From: Tuctoria greenei
Lineage: Eukaryota; Streptophyta; Magnoliopsida; Poales; Poaceae
Direction of reading: 5' to 3'
Length of the DNA stretch: 64,000 bases
NCBI GenBank assembly: GCA_036927565.1
Contig: JAYESD010000002.1
Coordinates: forward strand, 141,057,167 to 141,121,166
Part shown: positions 46,113 through 57,548 of the stretch, in pieces
How positions within the stretch are numbered: position 1 is the stretch's first letter
How the letters are laid out: each line of letters opens with the position of its first letter
The notes under the pieces: model-generated
What the model saw: only the letters and a program-made list of their open reading frames with translations
Databases searched by the model: none
What the model was told of the DNA's origin: nothing
Translations under genes and position numbers: made by a program

Positions 46113-47372
46113 GATCATCTCTTTAGCTCCCGCTTGTATTTTCTCTTCTTCCTCAATTTTGTACTCCCTTGTCTCCAGATGTAATCTCCTGTCTCCAGAT
46201 AAATGAAAACCCCAAATTTTTACGAATTTCATTTTTTGTCTTCAACATCTTTATCTTCTCTTGGCCCCCTGGTAGATGTACACAATTTGATTGTGAACAT
46301 GTACCAAAAGGATACTGAGTTTTGTTGAAGACGAATTTGCTTCGAACTTGTAGAATTTGGTTCCGAAGTATTTGATAGTGAAGGTCCCCTGAAGTTGTCG
46401 GAGCTTAGAAGCTCCGGTACTGTCCATCGCTGGAGGTTAGTAGCTTCGGCAATAGCTTCTATCAACACGTAGAGCGTCGATAGTTAGTACTCCAAGGTGT
46501 TAGAGCTTAGTAGCTTCGGCAATGACCTTTAGCAACACTTGGTAAGTTGGCAACGGACTCCATGTACGGGGTCTTCTCACCATCTTTTACTCAGCGCCGA
46601 TGGTAGACCCTCTTGAGGGGGTCGGAGCTTGTTTAGCTCCGGCTTTTCTCCATCAACGTATATTTTGTTTTTCCTGCACACTTAAGCCAAGAAAAACGAT
46701 TAAATTTGTTCCTTGTCTATAATTTCATCACGGCTTACGATTCTCAAGTAAATTTTAAGTTGAACGCGATTTTAAATACAACTGGAAGTGTTGTCTTTTC
46801 TCTTAGATCCAACTGTCCATGGACCCGCCTTACTTTGGCCTGCCGAGGTGTAGGTAGAGTGGCGTACTTAGGGTGCTTGACCAGGCTAAGTCGATAGCAC
46901 ACTCCGGCCCTAGATTGGCTTGGCGGCTTTCAGGCGAGTTGGCCATAAACGATATTTAAATCCAAGAGTTCTGACAATTCAACTCGAGTCGTATATAAAC
47001 CGGTCAAACTAAAATTTCTTAAGAATTGCACGTTTCTGTTATAGACAAGAAAGAGAAAAATAAAAATATCAAGCCTGCACAAAATGAATGCACGTGGAGT
47101 CTATTTCACATGAAGATGTCTTTCATTATAGGTCCGGGGTACAGGGGAAACAAGTACATTCTTAGGGTACGGGACCAGGCCAAGTGTGCTTGGTTTCTCA
47201 TTTGACCCAGGGTAGTTAGCCATGCTTTTAGTCCGGGGACTGTAACAAGTGCTGCTTGAGCTTTACAGACCTTTCGGAAAAGGTCCGGCTGCTCTCCCGG
47301 AGGAACTACCCGACTCTGTACAATGACTCTATAACATACATCTCAAGTTACTCAAGACTCACCTCCGTGGAA
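46113..47372. other. Non-coding spacer of copy 2
   Basis: Counterpart of 13916-15175: convergent 3' ends of the antisense gene and pol, with CGGAGCTTAG/AGCTCCGG motifs at 46398-46640. No coding frame. Confidence 0.6.
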
Positions 47373-50300
47373 TTAAGTGTAGAACTTACGGAGGTGCTCG
47401 ATGTTCCAAGGATTTGGGAGAGGTGTCCCATCCTCAGTAGCCAAGCGAACGCTTCCGGGACGGGATACTTTGATCACTCGGAAGGGCCCCTCCCATCCGG
47501 GGGAAAGTTTGTTTAGCCCTTCTCTGGATAGTATTCTCCGTAGCACCAGATTGCCTTCCTCGAGCTGTCGGTTGTGTACATGCCGCTGGTGATAACGCCG
47601 TAGAGCCTGGCGATATCTGGCATTCCGAACAGCTGCTTGGCACCTTCCCTCCTCGAGGAGGTCTAGGTCTTCACGCCGGAGCTGGTCCTGCGCGGCTTCG
47701 TCGAAGGTCCGGACTCGGAGCGAACCCATGGTGATTTCCGGAGGAAGGATTGCTTCAGCTCCGTACACCAGAAAGAAGGGTGTTTCTCCGGTTGACCGGT
47801 TTGGAGAAGTCCTGTTGGCCCATAGAGTGGGCGGAAGCTCTTCGATCCAATTGGCTCCGTGCTTTTTCAAACGCTCATAGGTGCGCGTTTTGAGTCCTTT
47901 AAGGATTTCTGCATTTGCTCTCTCAGCTTGGCCATTGCTGGCGGGATGAGCTACGGAAGCGTAGCAAACCTGTATGCCGAGGTCTTCGCAATACCCTTGG
48001 AATGCGGAGCTTGTGAATTGAGTCCCATTATCAGTGATGATCTTGTTTGGGACTCCGAATTTGCTTACAATGGATTGCAGAAAGTTGATAGCAGATTGCT
48101 TGTTGATCGTCACAACTGGAGTTGCTTCCGGCCACTTGGTGAACTTGTCGATGGCGACATACAGGAACTTGTAACCTCTGACGGCTCTTGGGAAGGGTCC
48201 CAAGATGTCCATCCCCCACACAGCGAAGGACCATGTAGGAGGTATCATTTGTAAGGGCTGAGCGGGTGTATGAATTTGCCTTGCATGAAATTGGCATGCT
48301 TCGCATTTCTTTACCAGCTCAGTGGCATCCTGGAGCGCTGTAGGCCAGTAGAAGCCATGCCGGAAGGCTTTTCCGACCAGCGTGCGGGAAGATGCGTGGT
48401 TCCCACACCCGCCTCCATGGATTTCTGCGAGAAGCTCGCAACCTTCTTCCCTTGTGATGCACCGCATTAGGATGCCGTTGGCACCGCGCCGGTAGAGATC
48501 CCCTTCTACCAGTGTGTATCTTTTAGCCAATCTGACTACCCGGTTAGCGGATACATCATCGTCAGGAAGGATGTTGTCTTTCAAGTAGTTCCGGATCTCC
48601 GAGATCCATGCATCGGAACTGACTTGAGCATTTGAGTCTTGCGTGATGGGTTGCTCGGAGCTTCCGGCAGCACCTACAACCCTTGATGGCTGCCATGGTA
48701 AGAGGGCCATCGGGACCGTCAGCTTCGGGATGCTGATCTCGCCCCCTTCATTCAGTTCGGCAGGCTGAACTGTGGGTTTTGACAACCTCCGGACAAAGAT
48801 TCCGTCAGGAGCTGGAGCTCCGGTTGACGCTTTGGTCGAGAGTTCGTCAGCTTCAGCGTTGTGGGCACGCTGAACATGGTTGAGGTCTAGGACTTCAAAG
48901 TCCTTCTGAAGCCTCTGGACTTCAAGGAGGTAAGCAGCTAGCTGGAGATTATTGCAGGAGCATTCACCCTTCACCTGCTTGATGATGAGCTGTGAATCTC
49001 CTTTGACCAGCAGTTGCTTGACACCGTATGACAGTGCCACCTTTAGCCCGCAGATGAGTGCTTCATACTCCGCCATGTTGTTGGTTGCCTTGAAGTCAAG
49101 GTGTACCATGTATTTTACCTTCTCCCCAGTCGGTGCAAGGAGAAGGATTCCAGCACCGGCCCCCTGCTTCTGCATGGAGCCATCGAAGTAAAGAGTCCAA
49201 TGAGGCTCGGTGAAGGTTGGAACTTGATGTTCCGTCTTCTGCTTGCTGGGGCCCCCAGGGTTTGATGGAGAGGGAGTCCATTCCGCCGCGAAATCTGCCA
49301 ACGCTTGACTCTTGATTGCTTGTCTTGAAATAAATTCGAGATCGAATTCAGCCAATTCCGCTGCCCACTTTGCAATATTCCCAGTTGAATTGGGATTATG
49401 CAGGATCGCTCGAAGTGGATAAGAGGTCACCACCGAGACTTTGTGAGCTTGGAAGTAGTGTCGGAGCTTCCTAGAGGCAATAAGAACTGCATAAAGCAGC
49501 TTATGCACCTCTAGGTATCGAGTCTTGGCATCATGTAATACTTCACTAATGAAGTATACTGGACGTTGAATGGTCCGGACCCTCCCGGAGGGGTCCGGAG
49601 CTTCCTCTCTATTGATCCGGATCCTGTCGGAGGAGTCCAGATTCTCTTCAGGGACCTCCGAGTTCTGGCTGGAGGAACCTGGAGCTTCTTCAGAAATGAC
49701 TTGGACCCTCTCGGAGGGGTCTGAGTCTTCTGAAGTGACTTCTTGTGGATTTGAGTCTGGGAGCTGGGACCCAGACTCACTTTCAGGGACCTCCGGACCC
49801 TCCCGAAGGGGTCTGGATTCCTGATTATGGGTTAGTTCTGGTCTCTCTGCAACCAGAACCATACTGACAACCTCGTCAGTAGCTGAAATGTAAAGTAGCA
49901 AGGGCTCACCAGGGTTTGGAGCTACCAGAATTGGTAGGGTAGTGAGGAACTGTTTCAGCTCCTGGAATGCCTTCTCTGCTTCTTCGGACCATTGGAATGG
50001 TCCAGACTTCCTCAACAACTTGAAGAAGGGGAGCGCCCGTTCCGCCAGTCTTGATATGAACCGACTGAGGGCAGCTAGACACCCAGTTAACTTTTGGACG
50101 TCTTTGATGCGGGTTGGTGGCCGCATCTCTTCAATGGCTTTTATCTTCGCCGGATTAGCTTCTATGCCCCGGTGACTTACCAGGAACCCCAGAAGTTTTC
50201 CGGAGCTAACCCCGAAGACACACTTGTCTGGGTTTAGCTTCGTGCGGGTGGCCCGCAGCTTGTCGAAGACAGCCTGCAAGGTGTCCAAGAGGGACTCCTT

Positions 50301-50915
50301 ATTCTTGACCTTGACCACGATGTCATCGATGTACACTTCCACTATATCTCTGATGAGTTCTTCAAAAGTTTTGTACATAGCTCGTACAAAAGTTGAAGCT
50401 GCATTCTTGAGACCAAATGGCATGGCTGTGTAACAATACAATCCATCTACTGTGATGAAGGAAGTATGCTCTTCATCCTCCCTAGACATCCTGATTTGAT
50501 GATACCCAGAATATGCGTCTAGGAAACACAGTAACTCACACCCAGAGGTGGAATCCACTATCTTATCTATTCTAGGTAGTGGAAATGGATCTTTTGGACA
50601 TGCCTTATTCAGTGTGGTGTAGTCGATGCACATCCGAAGCTTCCCGCCGGCCTTGGGCACAACGACTGGGTTTGCCAGCCATTTTGGATGGAAGACTTCT
50701 CGGATGAATCCGGCTTCGAGCAACTTCTTCACTTCTTGTCGGATGAAGTTCTGTCGCTCTACGGATTGCTTCCGAGGCTTCTGATGCACAGGCCGAGCAT
50801 CGGGGTAAATCTTCAGATTGTGCTCAATCACTTCCCTAGGGATCCCAGGCATTTGTGACGGTTGCCAGGCAAACACGTCAACATTAGCCCGGAGGAAAGT
50901 GATGAGCGTGAGTTC
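47373..50915 (-). CDS. pol: pol polyprotein of gypsy copy 2, open throughout
   Basis: An uninterrupted frame from the gag-pro TAG (50916-50918) to a stop at 47373-47375; 1167 codons count from a GTG at 50876. Order: RT (FLDAYSGYHQI, MPFGLKNAAS, catalytic VYIDD at 50322-50336), RNase H (about residues 440-520), second RNase H (WTLYFDGSMQ, about 560-690), integrase zinc finger (about 815-865) and integrase core with D...D-X35-E (about 888, 949, 985). Together these copy RNA to DNA and insert it. The other two copies have YVDD. There is no ATG between the TAG and the GTG, so readthrough of the TAG is the simplest route to pol. It is the only undamaged pol in the window. Confidence 0.93.
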   Translation of the reverse strand, partial: ELTLITFLRANVDVFAWQPSQMPGIPREVIEHNLKIYPDARPVHQKPRKQSVERQNFIRQEVKKLLEAGFIREVFHPKWLANPVVVPKAGGKLRMCIDYTTLNKACPKDPFPLPRIDKIVDSTSGCELLCFLDAYSGYHQIRMSREDEEHTSFITVDGLYCYTAMPFGLKNAASTFVRAMYKTFEELIRDIVEVYIDDIVVKVKNKESLLDTLQAVFDKLRATRTKLNPDKCVFGVSSGKLLGFLVSHRGIEANPAKIKAIEEMRPPTRIKDVQKLTGCLAALSRFISRLAERALPFFKLLRKSGPFQWSEEAEKAFQELKQFLTTLPILVAPNPGEPLLLYISATDEVVSMVLVAERPELTHNQESRPLREGPEVPESESGSQLPDSNPQEVTSEDSDPSERVQVISEEAPGSSSQNSEVPEENLDSSDRIRINREEAPDPSGRVRTIQRPVYFISEVLHDAKTRYLEVHKLLYAVLIASRKLRHYFQAHKVSVVTSYPLRAILHNPNSTGNIAKWAAELAEFDLEFISRQAIKSQALADFAAEWTPSPSNPGGPSKQKTEHQVPTFTEPHWTLYFDGSMQKQGAGAGILLLAPTGEKVKYMVHLDFKATNNMAEYEALICGLKVALSYGVKQLLVKGDSQLIIKQVKGECSCNNLQLAAYLLEVQRLQKDFEVLDLNHVQRAHNAEADELSTKASTGAPAPDGIFVRRLSKPTVQPAELNEGGEISIPKLTVPMALLPWQPSRVVGAAGSSEQPITQDSNAQVSSDAWISEIRNYLKDNILPDDDVSANRVVRLAKRYTLVEGDLYRRGANGILMRCITREEGCELLAEIHGGGCGNHASSRTLVGKAFRHGFYWPTALQDATELVKKCEACQFHARQIHTPAQPLQMIPPTWSFAVWGMDILGPFPRAVRGYKFLYVAIDKFTKWPEATPVVTINKQSAINFLQSIVSKFGVPNKIITDNGTQFTSSAFQGYCEDLGIQVCYASVAHPASNGQAERANAEILKGLKTRTYERLKKHGANWIEELPPTLWANRTSPNRSTGETPFFLVYGAEAILPPEITMGSLRVRTFDEAAQDQLRREDLDLLEEGRCQAAVRNARYRQALRRYHQRHVHNRQLEEGNLVLRRILSREGLNKLSPGWEGPFRVIKVSRPGSVRLATEDGTPLPNPWNIEHLRKFYT

Positions 50916-53098
50916 CTATTTGTCGTTCAACCCTCCTGATATGCGGGTGGTTTGAGCGGCATCGGAACCAATTTGGACGACCTTGACGGGAATGTCGGTG
51001 TCGCCGCTTGGCTGCACACGTGGTGCAGAGGTTGAGCCCCGTTGACGAATGCTCGGGGGTTTTGGAGCTTGCTCCTGTCTGGAGTCCTCCTCTTGCGCCG
51101 TGGTTAATGCATGGAGCTCCTCCAGAGCAGTTACCCCGGCGGTGCGATCTCCGCGGATCCGGAGAACGCCTACTGGTGTTGGCATCTTCAACACCAAGTA
51201 TCCATAATCAGCAGCTGCCATAAATTTGTATAAGGCAGGTCTACCCAAGATGGCGTTGAATGGTAAGTTGATCTGAGCGACGTCGAAGACCAACTTCTCG
51301 GTGCGATACTTCTCCCGTGTCCCGAAGGTAACGGGGAGAGTTATAGCTCCGAGTGGAGTAATGGCCCCCGGACCTACTCTGGAGAAAGGTCGAGAGGGCT
51401 GGAGATCCGAAGGTCGGAGCTTAAGCTTGGTAAAAGCTTCAAAGCTTATGAGGTTCAGCCCCGAACCTCCGTCCACCATAACATGATGGAGCTGGATGTT
51501 ATTAATGGTAGGAGATACCATCAAAGGTAACTGTCCAGCTCCGACCATGCTTCGAGGACAGTCCGAAGCATCAAAAGTGATGGATATGTCCATACACTTT
51601 CGATGTGGCTCCGGTCTAGCTGTAGGAGCTACAGCGGCCATATCCCGCCGCATAGTCTTAATGACGCGACGGGAGGTGATGTCCCATGACCCACCAAAAA
51701 TGGTGTTCATGGTTTTCCGACGCTCGTTGTCAGAGACGTCAGAGTCGTTGTCGACGGAGGTGTAGACGACCTTCAAGACCTTTTTGGGATCCTGAAACCC
51801 TAACTCCTCTTCAGCCGGAGCTTCGTCGACCTTCTGTTTTCCTTCCCTCTGTCGGAAAGGAGATCCTTCCCGACGCTTGCTGTAGCGCTCGGCAAGGTTT
51901 TGGACCTCCCGGCAGTCTTCCAAACCGTGGCTGCCCATTTTGTGAATGGGACACCACACTTTGGGTTTGCCACCATCTTCGGGAGACGGTCGAGGTCGCT
52001 TCTCGGGGCGTGGCCCTCGGCCACCAGGAGTTGCAGTAGCTGCAACGTTGGATGTGCCGGTCGACGGCTTCTTCTTGCCGTGGGTCTTCTTTTTCTTCTT
52101 GCCACCCTCGGAGGTAGCAACTTCTTCTTTAGAGGATTTCTTGTGATCCTCCGAGGCTGGTTTGGAGTGCATTTCACGGCCCTCCGCAACTCTGGCACAT
52201 TTGTCTGCCAGGCTGAAGAGTTCTGTGACGCTGGTGATCTCTTTGATCGCCAGCTTCTCCAACATCTTCTTGTCCCGTACGTCCTGTCTGAATGCCACAA
52301 TGACAGAAGCACTTGAGATAGAAGGGATTGTGTTGTGCACCTGAGAGAACCTCTGGATGAAGGACCGCAAAGATTCTCCCCCTTTTTGCACGACCGCAAA
52401 AAGATCCAGTTCAGTGCCTGGTCGGGTGTATGAACTCCTGAAGTTGGCAGTGAACTGACAGCACAACTCTTCCCAACTGTTGATAGAGTTGGGTGGAAGG
52501 CTCATAAACCAGGACCTAGCAGTCCCGGTTAAGGCCACTGGAAAGTAGTTGGCCATTACAGCCTCGTTTCCTCCAGCTGCCAAGATTGCAGTGGAGTATA
52601 TCTGAAGGAATTCAGCGGGATTGACAGTCCCGTCGAATTTTTCCAGCAGGTGTGGCCGGAACTTCTGTGGCCATCTAACCATGCGCAGGTGCATGGCTAG
52701 GGCTGAACAGCCTCCTCCTACTCCTTCCAGAGTACAAAGGTCCTGAGCTTCCCGTCTTTCACGAGCACGCTCGATGTGGACACGGCCATCCTGTTGGCGG
52801 TATCGGCGATCCAACTCCGCCCGGAGGTCATGAGTTGAAAGCCTAGATACCGTATGGGTACGTCGTGCCCCGGAGGGCAACGATGTCACCTGCTGTGACG
52901 CAGAACGTCTCCTATTGTTGGAGACGTGCGGACCAAGTCTCCCAGACAAAGTCCGCCGCTGCGACGGGGCTCGTCCGGAAGGAGGAGGTCCTTGGTTGTT
53001 GAGGCGTTCGGCCGCTGCTGCGACCAAATGCTCCACATCGGCCCTCCACTGCTCCATTGCATCTCGAGATGCGTCCAGAGGTGGTGGTCGTTGGAGAA
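50916..53098 (-). pseudogene. gag-pro: gag-protease of gypsy copy 2, N-terminus deleted
   Basis: The frame is open from the deletion joint at about 53098 to the TAG at 50916-50918 and carries the capsid region, CPIHKMGSHGLEDC and VDGGSGLNLI. Compared with the 799-residue copies, about the first 70 residues are missing; the original ATG is gone. The open frame continues into LTR sequence, which is not a natural start. Confidence 0.88.
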
Positions 53099-53189
53099 GT
53101 GGGCCTCCGAGGGTATTCAACTCGAGTAGTCGTCCTTCTCCTGAGATCTTTGTAATCTCAGGGGGTGTACGGTTTTTAGGGTACCGACA
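53099..53189 (-). repeat. 91-bp remnant of the 5' LTR of copy 2
   Basis: TGGGCCTCCGAGGG...GGTACCGACA, the outer U3 end of the family LTR, fused to gag. It is followed by CTATC. Confidence 0.92.
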
Positions 53190-53194
53190 CTATC

Positions 53195-55475
53195 ATACGG
53201 ACAACAAGGAATAATCCTCACATAGGTGCGACATGAGCAAAAAGGGATCGATGAAACTTGCCTTCACTACCCTCCGCGGCGTCGAACTCTTGGTCTTGCG
53301 GCGGCTCTGGATTCTCCTCCGGCACTTGCTCTAAATCGGCACGCACGCACAAACAATCCATACAAACAAGCACGCATTGATCAATACATCATACCAAAAT
53401 AGTTGTATTAAGTACATTATGCATTTGTATGATTTTTAGAAGAGGAGTTTGGTTCAAACCGAGTTTAAAAGGCTGAGATCTTGGTTTTACAGTATTGGTC
53501 AAGTACTAATTCCGAAAATGAATAAATAAGGATATTGGTTAGTGAAATGTGTATTCTTGTGTCTGGTCTTGGCAAATACTACCAGCTTGGGCTTACGCTC
53601 AGGTTTATGGGTCCACAGCTTGGTCAAATGGCCTGGTAACGACTTGCTTTATGGTGCTGGGCGTGATGCACAAGGCCCAGGCGTACAGCTACCGTATGAA
53701 TACATCTAAGGCCAACCAATCAGAGATCAACAAACCAGGTGCTTTTCGAGCTCGAATCTGCAGAGGAAAAATGAGGGAGAGTGCCGCTGAGAGTGGGGGA
53801 AGAGCATCCTCAGGTCAAGGCACATCTACAGGTGTAAGCAAATCCGGCAGGGACTAAAACTATGACTGTAATATCTTGAACATTTTACGAAAAATTAGTT
53901 TTGTGACTAGGAAAACAGAGGGTTGACCAAGCTTTGACTTCTTGAACCATTGATCGGATGAACGATCAGAGATCGTATATGTGTTGAGTTTGTCGAAATG
54001 ATTTCAGAAAAATTAACTTCGTAGCGAGAAACACTAGAGGGTTGACCGAAGTTTGACTCCTTAAATCTTCGATCCGATAGACGATCAGAGACCTTAGTTG
54101 TGTAGAGCTCATCGAGACGATTCCGTTTCACTACTCATATGCTTAGATTCGGTGATTGGATGAGTCAATTGTGATCCCACTAAATCTAGACCGTTGGATG
54201 GGCTTCCAATTAGGTTAAGTAGGTATGAAATTGACTTTTATCCATCTTCTCCAACGAGCCGCCAGGGACTTGTTCTTCACCATCCAGCATCCCATCTTCT
54301 CCCAGCGCCACCTCCCAATCCTCTATTCCTTGTCGCTGCTTGCCGGCATTAGTGCCGCCTGTCCCCACCGCATGGTGCTGCTGCCGTGGTCCGTGGAGAA
54401 GAACAAGCCGACTGTTGAGGAGCCGCTTGCTGGCCTGCTGCTCCTGCCCTTCGCTAGTTGATCTGACATCAAGGACCCTGCCCATCGCTACTTGATCTGC
54501 CATGAAGGCGGTAAGGCAGTGTTGTGTGATTGAGCTGCTGGTGTTTTGTCCTGTCCATTGCCATTGTTGCCCGACAGATATTTGGTCAATGTTCTGTGAT
54601 TGTGCTGTGCCTGCAAGGAATCAAGCCCTGCCGCTGTTGTATTTTGTTAGGTGCTCTTCCGTGGTTGCTGATAGGCAGGTGTGCCGCTGTTGTTGCCTCC
54701 GTAGGTAAAACAAGATGAAACAAGTTGACCGGTGCTATTTGTCTCATGTTAGGTGCTGTTGACCTTGATGTTGCAATTACATGACAAGTTGTTGCTAGGG
54801 GACATTGTTAATTGCTACTGCGCTGCTTTGTAGACATAGGCAAGGAAAATGAGAAGGAAAAAATATGTGATTAATTATTGTAATAGTATGTTTAGTTGTT
54901 TTATCAATTTAGAGGCTGGTTGACCAAATCTTGTGAACCTCAAAGTTATAGAGTTTTCTGTAGATGTCGAGTGTATCTATTTTCACCAATTAGCTAAGAA
55001 AAAAAGTGTGAGGGTTGTTTCTAAATGTTGTTTAAATTCCACAAGCTTTGAGGATCACAGTGTAGAGAAAACATCTGAGGTTAAGACAAGTGCAAGATGA
55101 GTTATTTCATGATACGTGTGATTCATTCGTTATTAATTTCTATCATGTTGTTGATTTATTACTTGAGTTTCAAGATTCAGTAGCTTCATGATTCTTTTAT
55201 TCGAACTTCAAGATTCAAGTTTATATTTAATTATTATTCAAGTATCGATTTAGTTCGGAGTCGTTATTATATTCAAGTTCCTTTGAATAAATGCTGATCA
55301 CACTTGCTCGGCTTTATCGGTAAATGCTAAAGAGTATTAAGTATTGTCTGTTAAATACTAAAATCCTCTAGCGGCTAGATCTATCCGGGGCTAATGCAAA
55401 TCATGTGATTAATAATCAAGTATTCGGGTTCTAATCACAAGAAGAGGTGGAGGAGGATCAGAGGATGTAGGAGAT
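53195..55475. other. Old LTR-like remnant, part 2, and unassigned DNA
   Basis: Bases 53195-54200 continue the remnant interrupted at 41302. They hold a degenerate 118-bp tandem duplication (53889-54006 and 54007-54125; both contain GAGGGTTGACC and GATCAGAGA). Bases 54200-54720 have short Leu/Cys-rich frames without family resemblance. Bases 54720-55475 are AT-rich with nothing recognised. Confidence 0.4.
53889..54125. repeat. 118-bp tandem duplication
   Basis: Two diverged copies, starting GAAAAATTA at 53889 and 54007, each with GAGGGTTGACC and a CGATCAGAGA-type stretch at matching offsets. Confidence 0.7.
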
Positions 55476-55831
55476 TGAACGCACCTTTGTTGTGTGTACC
55501 TCGTTTAGGAGAAGGCCGACGATGATGGGAAGCCGGCGTGCGAAGGTGCTGCAGGGCGGGCGTCGTCTTGACATCGAGCTCCGGCAGGACATGGTCGACG
55601 TGGACAGAGGCAATGGTGTGCGAGCTTGGCCTTTCTCCTCACTGTTGTGCCCTTAATAATCGGATTTGCGATTCGTTATGGATGGGTCAACCCCCTGTTA
55701 ATTGGTAATGAGTTCTTTTTATAGGTGACACAATGTGAGAGGGGCCAGACCGTGGTGACGGTTGTGCACCCCCGATTAGGGTGCGAGTGGACTCGGTCAA
55801 AGTCCATGTTGGAGACCAAAACTTTCTAACA
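55476..55831 (-). repeat. Probable 3' LTR of the copia element
   Basis: The right border is set by a polypurine tract (minus-strand CAAGGGGGAGAA, 55832-55843) followed by TGTTAGAAAG. The minus strand carries CTATAAAAAG near 55715-55724 as TATA. The left border TGAACGC at 55476 is a guess from the TTCA end. The 5' LTR stub is too short and diverged to confirm it. Confidence 0.5.
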
Positions 55832-57548
55832 TTCTCCCCCTTGATCTCCTTGGATCAAGACTGACTTTATATCTTAGTCTAAACTTTATTTACTTAATTT
55901 TGAGATTAGCGTTAGCTTCTTTATGTTTGACATATAGGGCACGTCGTATCAAGAATAGCCGATTACGTGCTATGTGACTCGAACGACCATGATACATCTC
56001 ACATTTAGAAGTAACTTTACTCTTAATGGCTCCTTAGTATCCAGTTGATCATAGGCTCCTCCTTAAACCTATATCGACTTTGTGTTCAACGAACACTTTG
56101 GTGGAAGACCTTTTGTAAACGGTACCGCAAGCAATCGCTTGTCACTGGTTTGCTCAAAAACAATAGTATGATCCTGAATTTTATCATTTGTAACCTAATA
56201 TCAATGTGTTTGGTGGCACACTTGACTTGTTGCACTTGATACAAAACAACTTAAGTGGTTTAATGGTGTCGACCAGTCTTAAAACTGGGTAAAAAAAATT
56301 ATAGTGTCTGCTCGACGGCTTCATGCTTAAAGAACATTTGATATACATCACTCATGATGTAGTGACCACTCGATTGGAGTTTTTCCACACTAAAACTCCA
56401 AAATAAGAGTGTTAACAATTGATTGTAGATTTTGCTACACATCTCGTAAAACTGAACTTTACTAAAACTTAATTCAAATGACGTCAATTCTTACTCATCT
56501 TATCATGAGGTCTAAATCACTTATAAAACTTTAAAACTTTTCTTATTTCTAAACTAGTAATCTATACCTGGATTGGATTTACTTATGCCAAAATATCCCG
56601 ATCACTTAAAGTATGTCAGAGTGTATCATTAATTGAGCAAACTTAAATAAACTTCCGATAGCAGAAGTACACGGAACCAATTTTATATCGATCTCTGATT
56701 CGTTCCTATACTTATCACCCTTGACCTTAAGAGCAGACGTGAACTTAATCTATGCATACTACACATTCTTATGACTATAGTAAATATGCATTATCTGATA
56801 GTCTACCCCCTTATTTCATCTTGGTGAAACTTACATACTAACAAATAAGAAATATCACTAAGATCTTAATTCTTAACTTAATAACGATAAGGACAATACA
56901 TATTTACTCATTAATGGTTGAGCAACATTATTTCTTAATGTAGGACATCATCTTCTGATAGAAGCTTAACCTTATTTTGTCTTAAACTTGAGATAAATAA
57001 TTGTCATTCTTAATATCTTATAGTACTCAAATTCTATTGTATTCTAATTGAATGTGAGATATTATTAACTTATATACTCTTATCTCGATCCATGAATGGA
57101 TTTACCTTAAAAATATCTCACTTCACTGTGTTACATGACATAACTCGTGGTTAACATCATCTAGAAACACTCTTAAATGTATTCCATTCAAAAAATGTCT
57201 TACTTATTATCATCTTACGACGACACTTACTTTCAAAAGCATTTATTATTCCTTTTAGAGTCACATTAGCTTTTATAGACTCATTACAGTCGACTAATTT
57301 GACTCCATCAGAAAACTAATTGTTGAAGACATGATAGGATTAGGCGTTCGAATCATAACTGAGCAAGAACCCTTCATCAAAATTCAAAGTGAACTTAGAA
57401 GTCCTCGATTTCTTGTTCAGAATAAAACATTTACAACCAAATACTTTAAAATATGAAACATTTGGTTTGTTACTGGTAAGAAGCTCATATAGTGTTTTCT
57501 TCAAGAGTCAGTGAAGATACAACCGATTTGTGGCATGACAAGCGATGT
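55832..57548 (-). pseudogene. copia: integrase C-terminus, lost RT, RNase H remnant
   Basis: At 57300-57520 the minus strand reads PNVSYFKVFGCKCFILNKK, the C-terminal part of copia integrase. At 56060-56240 are KHIDIR and PFTKGLPPKVFVEH, the end of copia RNase H. Between them only about 1.1 kb of AT-rich, stop-filled DNA remains where RT plus RNase H normally need about 2 kb, so the RT is deleted or unrecognisable. Confidence 0.65.

Larger units (their letters stand above)
41302..53189 (-). mobile_element. Ty3/gypsy Tat-lineage element, copy 2, with 5' LTR and gag start deleted
   Basis: Left (3') LTR 41302-42132, then the antisense gene, non-coding spacer, pol and gag-pro. The right end is only the last 91 bp of the 5' LTR (53099-53189), joined straight to gag. 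The outer 5-bp duplication CTATC is intact (41297-41301 and 53190-53194), so the deletion happened after insertion. The gag and LTR sides share AAG at the joint. Without 5' R/U5 and primer-binding site this copy cannot move by itself, though pol is open. Confidence 0.93.

Noticed and set aside
50860..50876. Independent start of pol at the GTG 13 codons after the TAG
   Set aside because: GTG is a poor start in plants and the frame is open back to the TAG with recognisable pol sequence before the GTG; readthrough fits better.
54225..54718. Small Leu/Cys-rich frames as a host gene
   Set aside because: No splice pattern or family resemblance, and located in old repeat-derived DNA.
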